Source: JBIOJM01 sp044450785 (GTDB taxonomy: Bacteria; Planctomycetota; Planctomycetia; Isosphaerales; Isosphaeraceae). Taken from it: a stretch of DNA of 15,154 nucleotides. The translations under genes were made by a program, and so were the position numbers. The DNA is taken from NCBI GenBank assembly GCA_044450785.1, contig JBIOJM010000252.1:1-15154 (forward strand). The letters are read 5' to 3'. The first letter of the stretch is position 1, and the number at the start of each line of letters is the position of its first letter. Of this stretch, positions 14,907 to 15,154 are shown one piece after another. The notes under the pieces are model-generated. The model was not told the DNA's origin. It saw nothing but the letters and a program-made list of their open reading frames with translations, and made no database searches.

Positions 14907-15154
14907 CCAGGGGGTGGGGGCGGACGCCTTGGACATCGTGAATGGGTTTCCCATCCTCGGCAAGAGGGCAAAAAGACGCGACGAGGCGGGTAAGAAGCCC
15001 CTTTGAAAACTCTGTAATTGCTTGTGCCGGGGCCACCCCAGGGCCAGCGCACACTAAAGCGTTGCTCCGGTAAGGACTTCCAGCAGGAAGGTTTCGTTCC
15101 AGGCACAAGTGCGGCGTTTCATGACGAGGCTCGCGCGGTCGGGATGCTGCTTCA

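Larger units (their letters stand above)
14475..15154. other. Gene-poor right end of the window
   Basis: Apart from the operon promoter, no intact gene is visible. The stretch holds a decayed carboxypeptidase-regulatory-like fragment at 14561-14738, a C/G-rich hairpin repeat at 14886-14906, and an isolated inverted pair CTTGTGCC (15021-15028) with GGCACAAG (15102-15109). Open frames after 14740 are short, Pro/Arg-rich and mutually overlapping. The last 40 bases may begin something outside the window but nothing can be said about it. Confidence 0.5.

Noticed and set aside
15021..15109. Inverted pair CTTGTGCC / GGCACAAG near the right edge
   Set aside because: Eight-base arms 73 bases apart are easily found by chance, and nothing else supports an element end or hairpin function.

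Overview
The window looks like a piece of a planctomycete chromosome, probably of the Isosphaeraceae/Gemmatales type. This is inferred from high GC, a giant secreted beta-helix/MBG-domain protein, a BlaI/M56 regulatory pair whose sensor carries carboxypeptidase-regulatory-like domains, and intergenic repeats of the CCCTCACCC/CTCTCCCC type. No rRNA, tRNA or CRISPR array was seen, and taxonomy cannot be proven from this sequence alone.

Layout. (1) 1-3433, plus strand: the 3' part of a large surface or secreted protein, with parallel beta-helix repeats, a choice-of-anchor-Q-like module, five MBG repeats, one further MBG-like module and two Ig-like modules. Its start lies outside the window. (2) 3434-5208: a gene-poor accessory stretch. 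It holds a cluster of short repeats encoding Lys-Gly-His-Ala-Leu, a frameshifted minus-strand fragment resembling a REP-associated (Y1) transposase, one small hypothetical gene (4434-4694) and a candidate promoter. (3) 5209-10669, plus strand: a three-gene cell-surface polysaccharide cassette made of a Wzx-type flippase, a GT4 glycosyltransferase with a cysteine cluster, and a YfhO-family membrane protein. (4) 10670-11262: a convergent intergenic region built from nested inverted repeats. (5) 11263-14416, minus strand: a BlaI-type repressor followed, one base after its stop, by an M56 (BlaR1-like) membrane metallopeptidase with a long array of carboxypeptidase-regulatory-like domains. A near-perfect palindrome overlaps the start of a well-formed sigma70-like promoter just upstream. 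(6) 14475-15154: no intact gene, but a plus-strand remnant of a carboxypeptidase-regulatory-like domain and a GC-rich hairpin repeat.

How the genes work together. The flippase, glycosyltransferase and YfhO protein probably build, modify or export an undecaprenyl-linked glycan. BlaI and the M56 protein form a self-regulated sense-and-cleave pair in which the sensor's outer domains replace the penicillin-binding domain of classic BlaR1, so its signal is unlikely to be a beta-lactam. The beta-helix/MBG protein is probably an adhesin-like or cell-envelope protein. I found no convincing wholly new defence or mobile system. The most unusual items are the M56 sensor with its operator, the nested inverted repeats at 10747-11151, and the synonymously varying KGHALQ repeats.
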